Positions 10,571 to 23,418 of a stretch of DNA of 64,000 nt are shown one piece after another. The position numbers were made by a program, and so were the translations under genes. This DNA is from Portulaca oleracea (lineage: Eukaryota; Streptophyta; Magnoliopsida; Caryophyllales; Portulacaceae). Within the stretch, counting starts at the first letter, position 1. Each line of letters begins with the position of its first letter. Under the pieces are notes generated by a model. It was not told where the DNA came from and did not search any database. It saw nothing but the letters and a program-made list of their open reading frames with translations. The DNA lies in the NCBI GenBank assembly GCA_029582165.1, contig CM055873.1, positions 39,767,295-39,831,294 of the forward strand, read 5' to 3'.

Positions 10571-11652
10571 TCGTTGTATAATATACATACATATATACAC
10601 ACACGTGCATATATATCCTTCAATATACCCAAATAAAATTAAACTACTCACATTTAAGTGTTAATCTTGAAACAGCTGGAAAATAAAATTCCCAATATAC
10701 AGAGTATTGGTCAAAAAAATAAAGGACAAGACAGAAAAAAGGAAGAAGAAGAAGATGCACTCTGTTGCGGTTCAAGTTCATAAAAGAGGAAGTTTTGTTT
10801 TTTTTTTTCTTTTCCAATGAATGAAAATGAATGAGCAACAAAGTTTGTGTGTCGGTTTAATTTGTCTCGTGATGATCAAGAGATTGTGGCTAAAGCCTTC
10901 AGGGATGATATGCTGGAAAAAAAGAAGGATCTTACTAGATAGCTGTTTTTCTTTTGCATTGTTGTAGTCTTTTATTGCAGTTTTGTGTTTTGTTCTTTGG
11001 TAGCTGAATTCTAGATGTTCTACTGTTTTGACGGTCTTGTAGCATCCTTAACTTTTTTTGGCTTACTAATTATCCAAAAAAAGAAAGGAAAGAGAGGGAG
11101 TGATAGAAAGTACGGATGGAGCATGGAAAAACAATGGAGTGGTCCAATGAGAGGAGTCCACGAGTGAGGTGGCGAAAGGGTAGGTTGGGAGGAAACAGAG
11201 AAAGGATACAAATTTCATTAAAGGATGAATAGTTAGTTATTAGGAAAAGAGAGAGGAAGTTACCCAGTAGGGATATGGTCATATGGATCTATTATTGAGG
11301 TGGGGAAGATGGATAGGATGTTACCGAAAAACGGATAGAACATGTAGAATCAACGCTCCAGATTTATTGTTCAAAAAATCAGTGGCTCACGTACCACAAT
11401 GCATGAGATTCCGGATGAAAGGCGGGAATGGTTGTGGATAGACATAATATAATCTATATTTAATATAATGGAAAAATTTGTTGGACCCACAAATTATGCA
11501 AGGAGCTTAATTATAGGACTCGGTCAATTAGAATGCAGAAAGTTTATATTTTACTCATATTATTTGCAAAATATTTCAATTTCATGCCATGCATCCAATT
11601 TCTAGATAACTTTCCATATTCCTCTTTTATTAATAACTCCCCCAAATTTCTA
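10571..11652. other. Intergenic, no gene seen
   Basis: AT-rich sequence. Around 10850-11080 a short readable stretch is followed by T-rich sequence and then an A-run, which could be the 3' end of an old LINE, but no conserved motif supports this. ORFs at 10644-10841, 11020-11211 and 11070-11282 are low-complexity F/L/S/P text. Confidence 0.5.
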
Positions 11653-11939
11653 TCTACTATAATTTCTATCTACTTCATTTTTTCTCTCTTTGTCAAACGA
11701 TGAACAACTGCTTCCAATCTTTCTCTATTTGTAACAGTTGCTTCCCATTCCTCTTTGTAGGCTTTCTTCATTTTTCTTGGTAACAACTGCTTCCCATTTT
11801 CTCTCTTTTGCCAGGAATAACGTACATGCAAAACCACTTCTCATTCTCATTAAATGATGAACAAGAGTAATTTTAGATTCCACGACCAATCAGGAAAAAA
11901 ATATAATTATAATTTTTTCCTCAATTTAGGTTTATTTGA

Positions 11940-12058
11940 GTTTTAAAAATATTATAATAACAATAACAATAACAACAACAACAATAATAATAATAGTAAT
12001 AATAATAATAATAACAATAATAATAATCTATATAATATTAATAATAATAAAATAGGTA
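11940..12058. repeat. (AAT/AAC)n microsatellite
   Basis: Impure AAC/AAT trinucleotide tract inside the Helitron candidate. Confidence 0.85.
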
Positions 12059-12425
12059 GAGGTACAAAAACACAAAAATGGACTTATGTAAAATAGAAGA
12101 CGATGTTGAAATGCAAAAAACCTTAAAGTCTGAAATGAACAAATTAGAGATGTAAAATAGGAAACATGAATCCCAAATGAATGAAAATGAAAAAATTAAT
12201 AATGAAGAAATTAAAAAATGAAAAAAATAATGAACAAATATACTCTTCAACAGGATGCCTACATTAAGAAACAATTCGGTGATATAAATCCAAAAACCGC
12301 AACACAAATTTCGATCCATACCTCATCAAGTACAATACGAACAGAAATACTATTAAAATACTCAAGATTTTTCTATTTGATTATTTAATAATTTATTCCA
12401 CTTGCATGCATGTATATTTACATTT

Positions 12426-12970
12426 GGGTTTTTTTGGCTCAAAATAATCTGAAGTCGGAGGTCGTTGGCTGAAAATAATTCAAGCTCACTTTTTGGTGGG
12501 AAATAATCCAAACTTTTATCCAATTTACTTGGGCTAAACTAAAATTTATTTTCAGCGTCGGAATGCTGACTGGGTAGCCTGAACACGTGTTTCTTTAATT
12601 GATTTTGATTTTGATTTTTTTTTAAACTTATGTAGACCCCAACTCACTTAAACTTATAATGACATGACAATGGATTAAAAATAAAAACACTTTAACATAA
12701 TAAATTTGGTCTTCCAACCCCAAAAGCTTAAACTATTAAACACTTGGTTTAAGTAAGTTGGGGTCTACATAAGTTTTATAAAATTCAAAACCAAAATCAA
12801 TTAAAGAAACACATGCTCGGTTGCCCAGTCAGCATTCCGACGCCGAAAATCGATTTCAGTTTAGTCCGACTAAATAGGTTAAAAGTTTGAATTATTTTCA
12901 GCCAAAAAGTGAGTTTGGATTATTTTCAGCCAATGACCTCTGACTTCGGATTATTTTGAGCCAAAAACCC
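12426..12970. mobile_element. Foldback MITE with ~240-bp inverted repeats
   Basis: The left end GGGTTTTTTTGGCTCAAAATA mirrors the right end ATTTTGAGCCAAAAACCC. Both arms carry GAATGCTGACTGGG or its complement CCCAGTCAGCATTCC, and TATGTAGACCCCAACTCACTT or its complement. A short AT-rich centre separates the arms. No clear target duplication is readable. The superfamily (Mutator-like or other) is uncertain. Confidence 0.75.
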
Positions 12971-13384
12971 TTTATAGTTTGTTTATTTCTTTTTACATCT
13001 TGCACTTTTAAATTAGTATATTTTTATCAGAATAATTTATTACCATACCTTTTAATTTGATAATATAATTTATGTGAGGTACAATTTGTACAATTTTACA
13101 TCTTGCACTTTCATATTGTTGTCGTCTCAATTGAACTGTTAGCCTCACGTATTTTTGAATTTGTGTATTTTTATTTGAACAATTTCGTTATGGTACATTT
13201 TCATTTAATAATACCATTAATGTTTCATTTTTTTTTTAAATTTATGCCCCCATTTGTAGTAATTTAATTTTTTATTTTTAATTAAAATAATTATTTTATC
13301 ATATACCGTGCATCGCACGGGTTGAGGACTAGTAAAGATGTAATAAAGATAAAGATAAAGATTTTCCATTTTGTTTGTTACATT

Positions 13385-13391
13385 CCATCCC

Positions 13392-13442
<51 letters not shown>

Positions 13443-13514
13443 TATAAAATTATGTAAAAAGTAAATAAGGGACATGGCTAAAGGCAATTTCGTAAATTAA
13501 AATTGAGACATCCA

Positions 13515-13566
<52 letters not shown>

Positions 13567-14001
13567 GTTTAATGAATGATGACTTCATTCAAGCATAGGT
13601 TCATTGCATTTTCTTAGTTTTATTTTACTTATTTAATTTAAGCTATACTTATATATTTATATAAAAAAAATAAACAAGGGAAACGATTGTTCTAATTTTG
13701 TTTTAAACATTCGCCCTTACTCATGTCATTTATTTACTTTTTATATAAATATAGATTATTATTCTTATTATTATACTCGTTGTTGTTGTTTCTTTTAATA
13801 TAATAATAATAATTATTATTATTATTATTATTATTATTAATACTATTGTTATTATTGCTTACAGGTTATATTTACATTCAAGAATAAGTTAAACATATTT
13901 TTTTTAGTTTTTTAACTTATATAAAAATTAAATAAGGGACATGAACGTCCCAATTTTAATTTACAAAACCATGTCCTTTATTTACTTTTGATATAGTTAT
14001 C

Positions 14002-14040
<39 letters not shown>

Positions 14041-14115
14041 CAATTTCATTATTATGAATTATTATTATTTCTATTATTATCATCCTCATCATCGTCGTCG
14101 TCGTCATCATCATTA
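13385..14115. repeat. Cluster of (ATT)n tracts with inverted spacers
   Basis: ATT tracts lie at about 13390-13430, 13517-13566, 13800-13850 and 14003-14080. Between them a spacer containing AAATAAGGGACATG and AAATTAAAATTG appears near 13455-13510 and, partly inverted, near 13930-13985 (GTCCCAATTTTAATTT, CATGTCC). No coding content. Confidence 0.7.
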
Positions 14116-15087
14116 TTGTTATTTTCAAACCATTTCTACATTTAAGTGTAATTTCAACCTATTTTCTTTACTTTTTTATATTAATTTCTTTTTTGTATTT
14201 AATATCTTGATTATTATACTCGAGTAATGTTTAGGTTCATTTATCTTAAGAGGGTCTATTAAGTCCACTTTAATCATGTTCTTTAAAATAAATTTAGTTA
14301 TATTTTAATGGATTTGTTTTCTTACAGTAATCAAGTTATAATCACATTGTATTAGTCTTAATTGTATTATTTGTTATTCTCAACTATGTACCTATTAAGT
14401 ACCTAGACTTTTTATATGAATTTTCTGGAGACATTATGATATGAGTTGTGTAATTGTGTTTGAGATTGATGGAGCTTGGCGCTGTGATGAAGGAGACAGG
14501 AATTTGGGCACTCTATTCAGTTGAAAAAAGAGTATTTAGGTAGCGCTTTTTATAATTATTCACTTTAGTTGTTAATATCTTTGAAAATGTCTATATAAAC
14601 ATGTAGATATATGGCAAGTGATGAGTATGGACATGCATGTAGAATTATATATAGTGTTTGCATATGGAAGTTATTTTTCTCATTATCAATACATAGGTAT
14701 GATTCTCGGCTGGAAATAACATTATTTTCCCCAATATATTAGCATTTCTGAAATTTATAATTGTTACATCATCCAAGAAAAGTTAAGCTTTTTCTATTCT
14801 CAAGCGATAATTAATATATGTGATGCATTTTGATTACTATAGTCATATAGCTATGCTTATGTTTATAGACACAAAGCATGTGATGACCTTCTACGACTTT
14901 CTATTATATACCAATCGTTTATAAGTTACAAGTATTATATGACAACTACTTTTTACTCCCTTACATCTTATTATTTAAAACTAAATCATGTAACTATGTT
15001 TTTAGTCATTTTGCTAATTAGTTCAATATGTGTAATAAACAAGTACTTGTTAAATCAACAATACTATTCATTTTTATATTGAGTATT
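14116..15087. other. Intergenic, no gene seen
   Basis: AT-rich sequence without convincing ORFs, RNA genes or element ends. Confidence 0.5.
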
Positions 15088-15095
15088 GTTTGAAT

Positions 15096-15757
15096 TAGAG
15101 CTGGCTAATAGGTCAGGTCGAGTCGGATTCGTGTTCATATCAAACTTAAACGGGTTCAAAATCTTCCAACCTGAACCTAACCCATTTATTAAACGGGTTG
15201 GAAATTGAAATCGTTTACCGTTTAAATTTTAAACGGGTTGACCTTATTATGACCTGTTTACCCATTTAAGTAAATATGTTAGAATAAAGTTACCAATTTA
15301 CCCATTTAACTGTTAACTCACTTATACAAAACAATTCATTGTGAGATCAAAATAGTGACATATCATACCCAACAATTTCCGTGGTAATATAATTCGAATT
15401 ATATATAAGGAGATATCTTTTAATTCATAGTCAAAGATAAATATAAGTTAAAATTACAAGTTTTACGTATATTTCAAAGAATATTAACTGTAAATTTCGC
15501 CTAAGTTTATTGATAAACGCTATAATTGGGTAGTAATAATTATGGAGCAAATGACTTGATCCGACTGCCTAATTAAACGGGTTAAGTAGGTATTTCTTCG
15601 TGTCGAAAATCCTGACCTGAACCTTACCCATTTAATTAAACGGGTTTACCGTGACAACCCATTTAATTAAACGGGTTGAAATTTTTTACCTAAACCCATT
15701 TAATATCGTGTTAGGTTCAGGTCGGTAATCGGGTCGGGTTAGCTTTTCCCAGCTCTA
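15096..15757. mobile_element. hAT-type MITE
   Basis: Terminal inverted repeats TAGAGCTGG and CCAGCTCTA, with a perfect 8-bp target duplication GTTTGAAT at 15088-15095 and 15758-15765; both are hAT hallmarks. The interior has many AAACGGGTT / AACCCATTTA repeats on both arms, a known style of plant hAT MITEs. No transposase. Confidence 0.9.
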
Positions 15758-15765
15758 GTTTGAAT

Positions 15766-17780
15766 ATGTATTGTACTTTTTCAAAAGCAAATAATCGCCT
15801 AATTAAATTAATTAGAATAAAAATTAATTTTTCAAGTTATATATGAAATTTTTTATCCATATTTGATTATTAAAATTAGTATTTATAATTTTCAAGTCAC
15901 TTCGTGCGTAGCATGCATTGGCCAGACTAGTGAATATAAAGATGTACTATATAGGCTTACAAACATAAAAATGACAACCACCATCGAAATTTGAATACAT
16001 AAATTAACTTTCATTGTTCAAAATTCAATATCATTGTTCATAGAGTTTTCCAATAAATAGTACATATTGAATTATAGACTTTTTGATAAATATTAAATTT
16101 GTTAAAGAAAGATAAGCATAGTAGTGAAGATAGGCAATTAATGTCAAATCGCCTATTTTTTAATTTTTAAATAAATTTATGAGTTAAATAAAAAAAAAAT
16201 TTATACAAATTATGTTAAAGTATGGTGGGTATGCTATAAATATAGTAAGGTAAGATTAGGATAAATATAATTTTACTTATCATCACAAATAACATGGCCT
16301 AGATCTATTTTCTTTTTTTATTTGAAAGACTAGCCCTAATTTCTAGATCCATCTTAACTATCATAGTCCACTACTTGAAATAGTCTCCCCTCATTTTTGA
16401 TTTTAGGATGCAAAGATTGAATCCAGTTTAATTGGACTCGAACAGAAATGCCCAAAGACCATCTCCAATGGTGAAATTAAATTCGACTCATCGATCAGTA
16501 CTAACAAGACACAGATCGAGAACAAACTGAGGTTGTGCACGACATTCCAGTGATGAGAATCATACTTGACTTGCGAAACTGACAATAAGAGTCTCACAAG
16601 ACGAGTTTATCACACGAATACTTTAATTATATTTTTTTCTTTTCTGCTTCACTTCCTTTTTTTTATCAATATAACCAATTAATTATATCATTTTGTGGTA
16701 CCCATTTTTTTCAAAATTAATATGAGTCAAGCTCATACTCAGCATTGGAAAGGTAATTAAATAAAAAATTAATTTTGACTCTCTCGACAAGGATCCACAA
16801 ATTCTAACTCATCCAATAAGTCAAATATAAACTCACAGTTACTGATGCTCTAATAACATGTGCCGTACTGTAGAATGCCAGCGGTGGAATTTGGGAGTTC
16901 AATTTGAAAGGTTCATACACTGCAGAACGAAAACTGAAAATCACATATGAAGGAACGACCTACCAATCACAGCTTTCAATCCCTTTATCGTTTTTTGATT
17001 CAACTGCAAAACAAAAGAGAAAGAAAATCACTATATTTTATTATTTGACAAATTATGGGCAATATTTTATAGTTTTTTATTCCATTAAAAAACTAAAATT
17101 ATCTTTGGTGAGAGAACCCACATTGAATAGTGAACAAAAAGTAAATAGTATAAAACGACTCAGGGGGCACATAATATTTTGTAAAAGCTAATTTTTAGGT
17201 CCTTACGTTTTAAAGTTAACAATTGTTGGAGACGAATTCGATAAATTAAACATTTTTTCGGTTAGATTTTCGTGAGAATTTACTTGAAGGTTTTATGGTT
17301 GATGGGTGACAACATTCAATGTTTTTTTAAGTTTAGGATTCCCAATTTAAAATTTTACAAAGCCAAAAAAAGTAAGGTGTCTTTTATTTTGTTGATTTTT
17401 ATAAATAGAATACTTTTTTTAAAAAAAATATGTTGAATAATAATGTTAGTAAACTATACCAAATATAAATATAAATACAGTTATATAGAGTAAGCGTGAC
17501 CCACATTGAATATTTATTTATAGTGAAAAGGTGGAATGAGTTTCAAATTATTGTAGGAAGGATGAGATAAAGTTCAAAAAATAAAAATTTTATATACTAT
17601 GGAAAGGTGACCCATCGCTAAGACTCAGTTTTTTTATACGGTTGGTGCGGTGTGATAATGTGTGGTGCGTTAGAATTTGAAAAAGTCTGATAAAGTGTAG
17701 TGAATTGCTGTGAAAGTTATGTATATGGGGTAAGTGAGAAATAAAGTAGCCTAATATTTTTAAAATTTAGGAATCAGCAT
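15766..17780. other. Intergenic with a possible Helitron end
   Basis: At 15903-15930 a weak hairpin (GTGC-GTA-GCAT) is followed by CTAG, a poor Helitron 3' terminus. Around 17630-17720 there is a one-sided match to the MITE family at 18962/20699 (TATACGGTTGGTGCGGTGTG). ORFs 16403-16597 and 16904-17191 resemble nothing I know, and I do not call them. Confidence 0.45.
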
Positions 17781-17783
17781 TAA

Positions 17784-17994
17784 GGCCCCGTTCTTTTGTG
17801 CGTTAACGCACTCAAACGCAACGCAAAATCAATAACACCTAATGCATGACAAACGTAAGATAACGCAACTTATCACAATTTACTATTCACTTCTACTCAC
17901 TTTTTTATTATTTCCTACCGCAACCCAACGCAATCCAACGCAACCCAAATGCAACTTATCGAAACGCAAACGCAACGCACAAAAGAACGGGGCC
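17784..17994. mobile_element. Tourist/PIF-Harbinger MITE
   Basis: Inverted ends GGCCCCGTTCTTTTGTGCGTT and GCACAAAAGAACGGGGCC with a TAA target duplication (17781-17783, 17995-17997). Length 211 bp, interior rich in CGCAACGCAA. Confidence 0.9.
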
Positions 17995-18179
17995 TAAATA
18001 TGTTTAAATTTAATTTACACAAATTCCGGTTACTTTGTTCAGAATTCTAGGTGTATCCAAATTTAATTTAGTTGAGAAAGAAGGGAGCCTAATATTTGCA
18101 AAAATATCTAGGTGTATGATCCAATGAATTTGATTTGATTTTTTTTAATGCCAGTCCCTACTTAGTTCAGAATTCACCC

Positions 18180-18290
18180 TAACACCCTCTATAAAAGCAT
18201 GTGTTGCCCAAGAAGAAACCCATCTACCTTCAAAAGCAGAAAAGAGCAAAGGAGTACTTGATGAGCAAGTTCCTATACAGTCTGGTGTGT
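18180..18290 (+). promoter_or_regulatory. Possible orphan promoter and first exon
   Basis: A TATA-like CTCTATAAAAGC at about 18188 is followed some 70 bp later by an ATG (18260) opening a short hydrophobic reading (MSKFLYSLV) and a GTGTGTG donor-like site. No downstream exon is recognised in the next 5 kb. This could be a gene relic or chance. Confidence 0.25.
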
Positions 18291-18804
18291 GTGACTTTAT
18301 TTCCTCCATTTTAATTTCTTGCCATTAAAGTTTTATCTTTAGTTCCTACCATTCCTTTCATTTGTGTTTGCATCATCTTTTACGTACATATTGTGGATAC
18401 ACTCCTTGCTGAGCTTTTCCTCCTCCTTTTTACATGTTGTATTTAAGCATTATCTCTTACTTCAACCATAGTTTCATCTATACGATCAAAAAAAAAAAAA
18501 ATCCATAGTTTGACCTATAAAACAGTCAATTTAATTGAGCATTCGTCGATTAAAAGCAATCTATTAGTGGTGGATCTATACATTAATGACATATTGAAGT
18601 GTCACTTTAGACCCTAGACTAGATATTTCAACAACATCTTTAAGGTGGATCTATACATTTAATTTAGAGACGTCTAATATACTTATTACTCCGTATTACG
18701 TAAGTGTTTTCAAAAATTGAAAAACATAAATAAAATTGAAAACGAAAACAAATATTTAATGACATATTAAGTTGTCACTTTAGACCCTAGATAGTTTTTA
18801 ATTT

Positions 18805-19280
18805 TAAGCCATATATCTAAATATGAGAAATATATTAACCACATATCTGCACAAATCTGTTGATGATTATGTCTCAGCCTTAAGGACATCTTTGAAACTG
18901 TAAGTAGGAAACAATTATTAGCAACTAATGACAATGAGTTGTCAGTGAAGATGGTATATAAGGCACTGTTCTTTTATGCGGTATTTTGCCGTATGACGCG
19001 GTATGGTGTGGTGTAATTGTGGTGGGTTGTGGTGTAATTGTGGCGGGTTATTGGTATACTTTGGTGGGTTTTTTTGTATATATATATAAATATTGTATTG
19101 GTAATTGTGAAAAAGTAATTTATGGTGAGTTGTGGTAAAATTGTGGTAGAATGATATTTTGTAGTGTGTTATGGCAAACTGCGGTCCTACCGCAGTTTGC
19201 CAACCGCAAAAAAGAACATGGCCTTAGTAGCAGTACTCATAATAATCAATTATTTGACTGTGCTTTATCATATAAATATC
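18805..19280. repeat. Local duplication, copy A (MITE-bearing)
   Basis: Shares TTAGCAACTAATGACAATGAG, CACATCTTTGAAAC-type text and ATAATAATCAATTATTTGACT with 19375-19585. It is interrupted by the MITE at 18962-19223. Confidence 0.8.
18962..19223. mobile_element. Tourist-like MITE
   Basis: Ends GGCACTGTTCTTTTATGCGG and CCGCAAAAAAGAACATGGCC, flanked by TAA at left and TTA at right. The empty site survives in the duplicate copy at about 19535-19545. The interior is rich in GTGGTGTAATTGTGG. Confidence 0.8.
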
Positions 19281-19374
19281 TTCACCTAATAAATTGAGAT
19301 TTCAATTAAAATATTTATTTTTCAAACTTATACAAATGAATTAGTATAGTTGAATTATTTCAGCAACATCTTTA

Positions 19375-19585
19375 ACCTTAACCCATATATCTAGATATGA
19401 GAAATTATTAACCACATATTTGCACAAATCTTTTAGATGATTATGATGTCTCAACTTTAAGCACATCTTTGAAACAGTTAGTAGGAAACAATTATTAGCA
19501 ACTAATGACAATGAGTTGTTGGTGAAGATGGTGTATAAGTTATAGTCCTCATAATAATCAATTATTTGACTATGCTTTATTGCAT
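19375..19585. repeat. Local duplication, copy B (no MITE)
   Basis: Counterpart of 18805-19280 with an uninterrupted GTGTATAAGTTATAGTCCTC junction where copy A holds the MITE. Confidence 0.8.
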
Positions 19586-20695
19586 ATATATGTCAAGTTA
19601 AGGAATTTAGTCACATCATAACTCTTGGATAATATGATCTCACATTGTAAATTTATGTTAGTAGTCAAACTGTTAAACATGACTATTTATGGCTAATTTA
19701 AATTTAACATGGCTACATTTAAAAATCACTTTGAAAAATACAATGGTGGTAATATAAATTCACCTTTATTTATGTTAATAGTCACCTTAATGTAACATAC
19801 TACTACATTACACGCATGTGCAGTAAACATCATGTTGATCACTAATATGTTGTAACTCATTAACGAATCAAAATTTGATATGAATAATAAAAACGGGTGA
19901 TTGACACAAGGAAACAATCATGATGTACAATATGGAAAGAGAAAAATTTGGAAATAATATTTTTTTTGGAAGCTATGAAAATATTCGTATATTCACACAA
20001 GATACCACCATTTAGTAATTTATTTATTTTTTATTTTCCTAATCCTTTAAAATCACCTAAGCTGTCATGGTGATTGTTATGATTGACAAATACACTATAA
20101 GTATACTCCTTTAGAAATTATTTCAAGTGAGTCGCTTTTGAGATTAAGAGGTTGAACTGAGCAAGATTAAGATGAGAGGAAAGTTTTGTGAGTAGCGATT
20201 TAACATCACTACAAGAAGAAGCTCACGAGATGTAATAGCTTTTTAAATAAGCCTATCACTTGTAATAATTTCTAAAGTGATTGATAACTTAAAATATGAA
20301 TAAGTTGGAGCTTACCAGATGAAATTTCCCTAATATTTTTAATTGTATTTATATTCATAGATAGTATCTAGAGTTATCCATAAAAGATATACGTAATTGC
20401 CTGAGGATAATATATATAATTATCCATAAAAATAAATATAAATAAAAATTCGATAATGTCTTTTAAAATTTCATGAATATAAATATAACCACATTTAGAT
20501 TAGGATCGCTAAATTATGAAAACAATTTTAAGCATTCAACCATCGACTTAACATTTTAGTTACATTGGTTCTTGCATGCCGGTAATTTACTCACTAGTGG
20601 TAACATTTTGGCATGAATCCTTCGTATAAAGACTTTAAAGTATCAAGAAAGTTGCCTCAATTAGGGTAGATCTAGCGGAGAGAGAACACTCCATT
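19586..20695. other. Intergenic, no gene seen
   Basis: AT-rich sequence; the ORF at 19726-19917 has no recognisable features. Confidence 0.5.
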
Positions 20696-20698
20696 TTA

Positions 20699-20945
20699 GG
20701 CACCATTCTTTTATGTGGTAGATTGCGGTGCGGTACTACACCATACAACAACTCTTTAATTTCTACTACAGTTCACCACACCACACCACAATTGTTATCA
20801 GTATATTTCTTCACTTTTCTCTCTCCTCACCTACCCCACTTAACATAATTATCACCACAACTCACCACAATTCACCGCACTTTTTGAAATTTCACCGCAC
20901 CACACCATTACCACACCGCAACCAACCGTATAAAAGAACGGAGCC
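20699..20945. mobile_element. Tourist/PIF-Harbinger MITE
   Basis: Ends GGCACCATTCTTTTATGTGG and CGTATAAAAGAACGGAGCC with a TTA target duplication (20696-20698, 20946-20948). Same family as 18962-19223, in the opposite internal orientation (CACCACA-rich). The ORF 20728-20949 is this MITE. Confidence 0.9.
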
Positions 20946-21207
20946 TTAATTATATTACTAGTGAAGAAGGCATGTGCAACGCATTGTAAATTTTCAACTT
21001 TTTAATTTTTTAGAATTTTATTTTAAAAAATTATGTTAATTTCTTTTACTTAACTTTACATTTCTTGGATTGGTATAATTTTGATTTTAACTAAAAATCT
21101 AGTGTTCATGAAATAAATAATAGATCATCAAATATATAAACTAACATATATATTTACAGCTTTTGGCAAAATTTGAATTCTAAATATAGTGACCGAGTGT
21201 AATATTA

Positions 21208-21989
21208 GGCCCCGTTTGGCAAAATTAGCATTTGAGATAGCGGATAGCGATTTATGTAGCGGATAGCGGTTATAGTTTAGCGGTTAGCGGATAGCTGTTC
21301 ACATGAGCGCTTTAAGACAATTTGTTCGGTAAACTCAGCGGTTGGATTAGCTTATAAGCATAAAATGACTAAATGGGACATGATTATCATTTCAATAGGA
21401 TTTATTATTGTTATCATTGTAGTTATTATTATTATCATTATTATTATTATTAATTATTATTATTATTACTATTATTATTACTATTATTATTATCATGAAA
21501 TCATTGTTAATTACACATTGCTCTGTTGTCAAAATAAAAATAAAAAATTTTAATGGATCATAAAATTAAATTAGATAAAAGATGCAAATGATATATAAAT
21601 CTGTATCTAAATTGATTTTTTAAAAAAAAAATCAGAGTTCATCATCTATTTTTGTTGGCTACCATGAATTATAATCACATGATTAAAGAGGTAATTTTTG
21701 TCTTTTCTATAAGTCAAAGAGGTAAATTTTTGTCAGCAAAGAAAAGAAATCAATCAAAAATTTCACATGCAATGTGTATATGTGATTGAAGGGTACTTTG
21801 GCCATCAAAATTATGAAACGCTCCTCCTGGTTCTAGACGTTACAGCAAGTAACGTTTACAAAAATCTAATCCAAATGCTATAAGCTATTATAAAACGCTA
21901 ATTCACCGAACAGTAAAATTTAAAATAGTAGAGTTTTAAATAAGTCAAAACGCTAAAAGCTCGTGAAAACGTTATTCCCGAACAGGACC
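21208..21989. mobile_element. Tourist/PIF-Harbinger MITE, long
   Basis: Starts GGCCCCGTTTGGC and ends GAACAGGACC, with TTA target duplications at 21205-21207 and 21990-21992. The left arm has AGCGGATAGCGG repeats and the right arm their AACGCTA-type complement. An (ATT)n tract fills 21420-21495; the ORF 21365-21553 is that microsatellite. Confidence 0.85.
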
Positions 21990-22548
21990 TTAATGTATAC
22001 ATTTATAAGTTGATAATTTAAGTAACTTTATATTTGAGGTTCCGAAGGACTTCTACTTATGACAATACAAGTTTTTTTTTTTCTTTCTTTTTGGATAGGA
22101 AAATACAAGTTTTGTTATAAGACATTTTTATGTCGTTTCCTTACCATGAACTTAATATTTATGTAGTTTTAACATGCACTTATTCTTTGTAGTTATGATT
22201 AATTGTAAGTGTAAAAGTTCTAAAATTAGGAAACTTTACACATGATTTCTATAAATGTGAACATTTTAGTACAATCTTATATATTTTATACACAAAATTT
22301 CGTTTATATTACATAGACTAAGGTCTATTTAATAATTTGTTTATCCCTAATAGTTTTATAAAATTTATTTTGGTAAGTGAGTACTAAATTGATATTTGAC
22401 TTTTCTAATCAATGTTAATTGATAAAAATAATACCAACACTTTAATGTAAAACATTATTAAAATTATTGTATTAGCCCAGCAAAATTCAAAAAGAAAGGA
22501 TTAAACATCTTAAAATAACTTACCCTAAGAAAATATGGATAAGTAATA

Positions 22549-23035
22549 AAAAATAATACCAAAGCAAACCATTTCACTGCCTTAGTTTTTCAATGCTCCA
22601 CGCTCTCTAATTATCATAAATAAATTATAACCTATAAAAAAAATAACTAATGGTGTGAAAGCAAGGGGAAGAAAGGGGGAAGTGGTATGAAAGTAAGTAG
22701 ATACACATGTTGGCAACAAAATAAACAGGACACCAAGACTCTCCTTTCAATAAACACTCTATTTTCTTTTATAGTAAATGAAATAAAAAATAATACCAAA
22801 GTAAAACTCTTCACTGCGTCCTTTTTTCAATGCTTTCCATTGCTGTCTGATTCTCATAAATAAATTACAACCTACAAAAAAAAAAACCCTAAAGGTGTGA
22901 AAGCAAGAGGGTAAGAAAGGGATAAGAAATGCGGGAAAAAGGTATGAAAGCAAGCAGATACACATGCTACTAACAAAATAAGCAGCATACCAAGACTCTC
23001 CCGCAATAAATACTCTCTTTTCTTTTATAGTAAAA
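22549..23035. repeat. Tandem duplication of a ~240-bp unit
   Basis: 22549-22784 and 22789-23035 share AATAATACCAAAG, AAATAAATTA(T/C)AACCTA, GGTGTGAAAGCAAG, AGATACACATG and ACACTCT/TACTCTC-TTTTCTTTTATAGTA blocks in order. No function is visible. Confidence 0.85.
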
Positions 23036-23054
23036 TTAATTAAAGACAATAATA

Positions 23055-23315
23055 CCTCTGTCTCAAAATATTTGTTACTGTAACTAATTTCTTTGTCTTA
23101 ACTTCTTTGCCACTTTTATAGTTTCAAAAATTGTCATAGTACCTTTTTTTGTCTGATAAATAAATTTATTTATTATCTTTTATAATTCCAATAATTATCA
23201 TTCTCAATTAATGTACAAGCATGTTAGCAATTCACAAAAAATTTTACCTCAATTTTCATAGTGTATTAGACTCGTAATAGTAGTTATGGTGACAAATAAA
23301 ATGGAACAAAGGTAG
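23055..23315. mobile_element. Stowaway MITE, degenerate
   Basis: Left CCTCTGTCTCAAAATA after TA, right GGAACAAAGGTAG before TA, with TTTGT(T/C)A-type subterminal text. About 100 bp upstream of the TATA box of the gene at 23686. Confidence 0.7.
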
Positions 23316-23408
23316 TATATATTAAGCAATATGACAACAAATCCCATGTATCGAGAAGAATTTTTGTAGAGCCTAGATCAACCTTATCTCCTCTAAACTG
23401 GTAAATGC

Positions 23409-23418
23409 CCATATAAAA
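23409..23418 (+). promoter_or_regulatory. TATA box of the ART-like/hemopexin gene
   Basis: CCATATAAAAAC lies about 275 bp before the first usable ATG, leaving a plausible 5' leader (CACATACAAAAG... onward). No other strong TATA is nearer the start codon. Confidence 0.5.

Larger units (their letters stand above)
11653..13332 (+). mobile_element. Candidate non-autonomous Helitron
   Basis: The 5' end TCTACTATAATTTC follows an A at 11652. The 3' end has a hairpin CCGTGC-ATC-GCACGG (13306-13320), then 8 bases, then CTAG (13329-13332) before a T. That is the Helitron pattern: TC start, hairpin, CTRR end, insertion between A and T, no target duplication. No Rep/helicase is present. A foldback element at 12426-12970 sits inside. 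The 3' end is more secure than the 5' end. Confidence 0.55.

Noticed and set aside
21365..21553. ORF with poly-I and poly-Y
   Set aside because: (ATT)n microsatellite inside a MITE.
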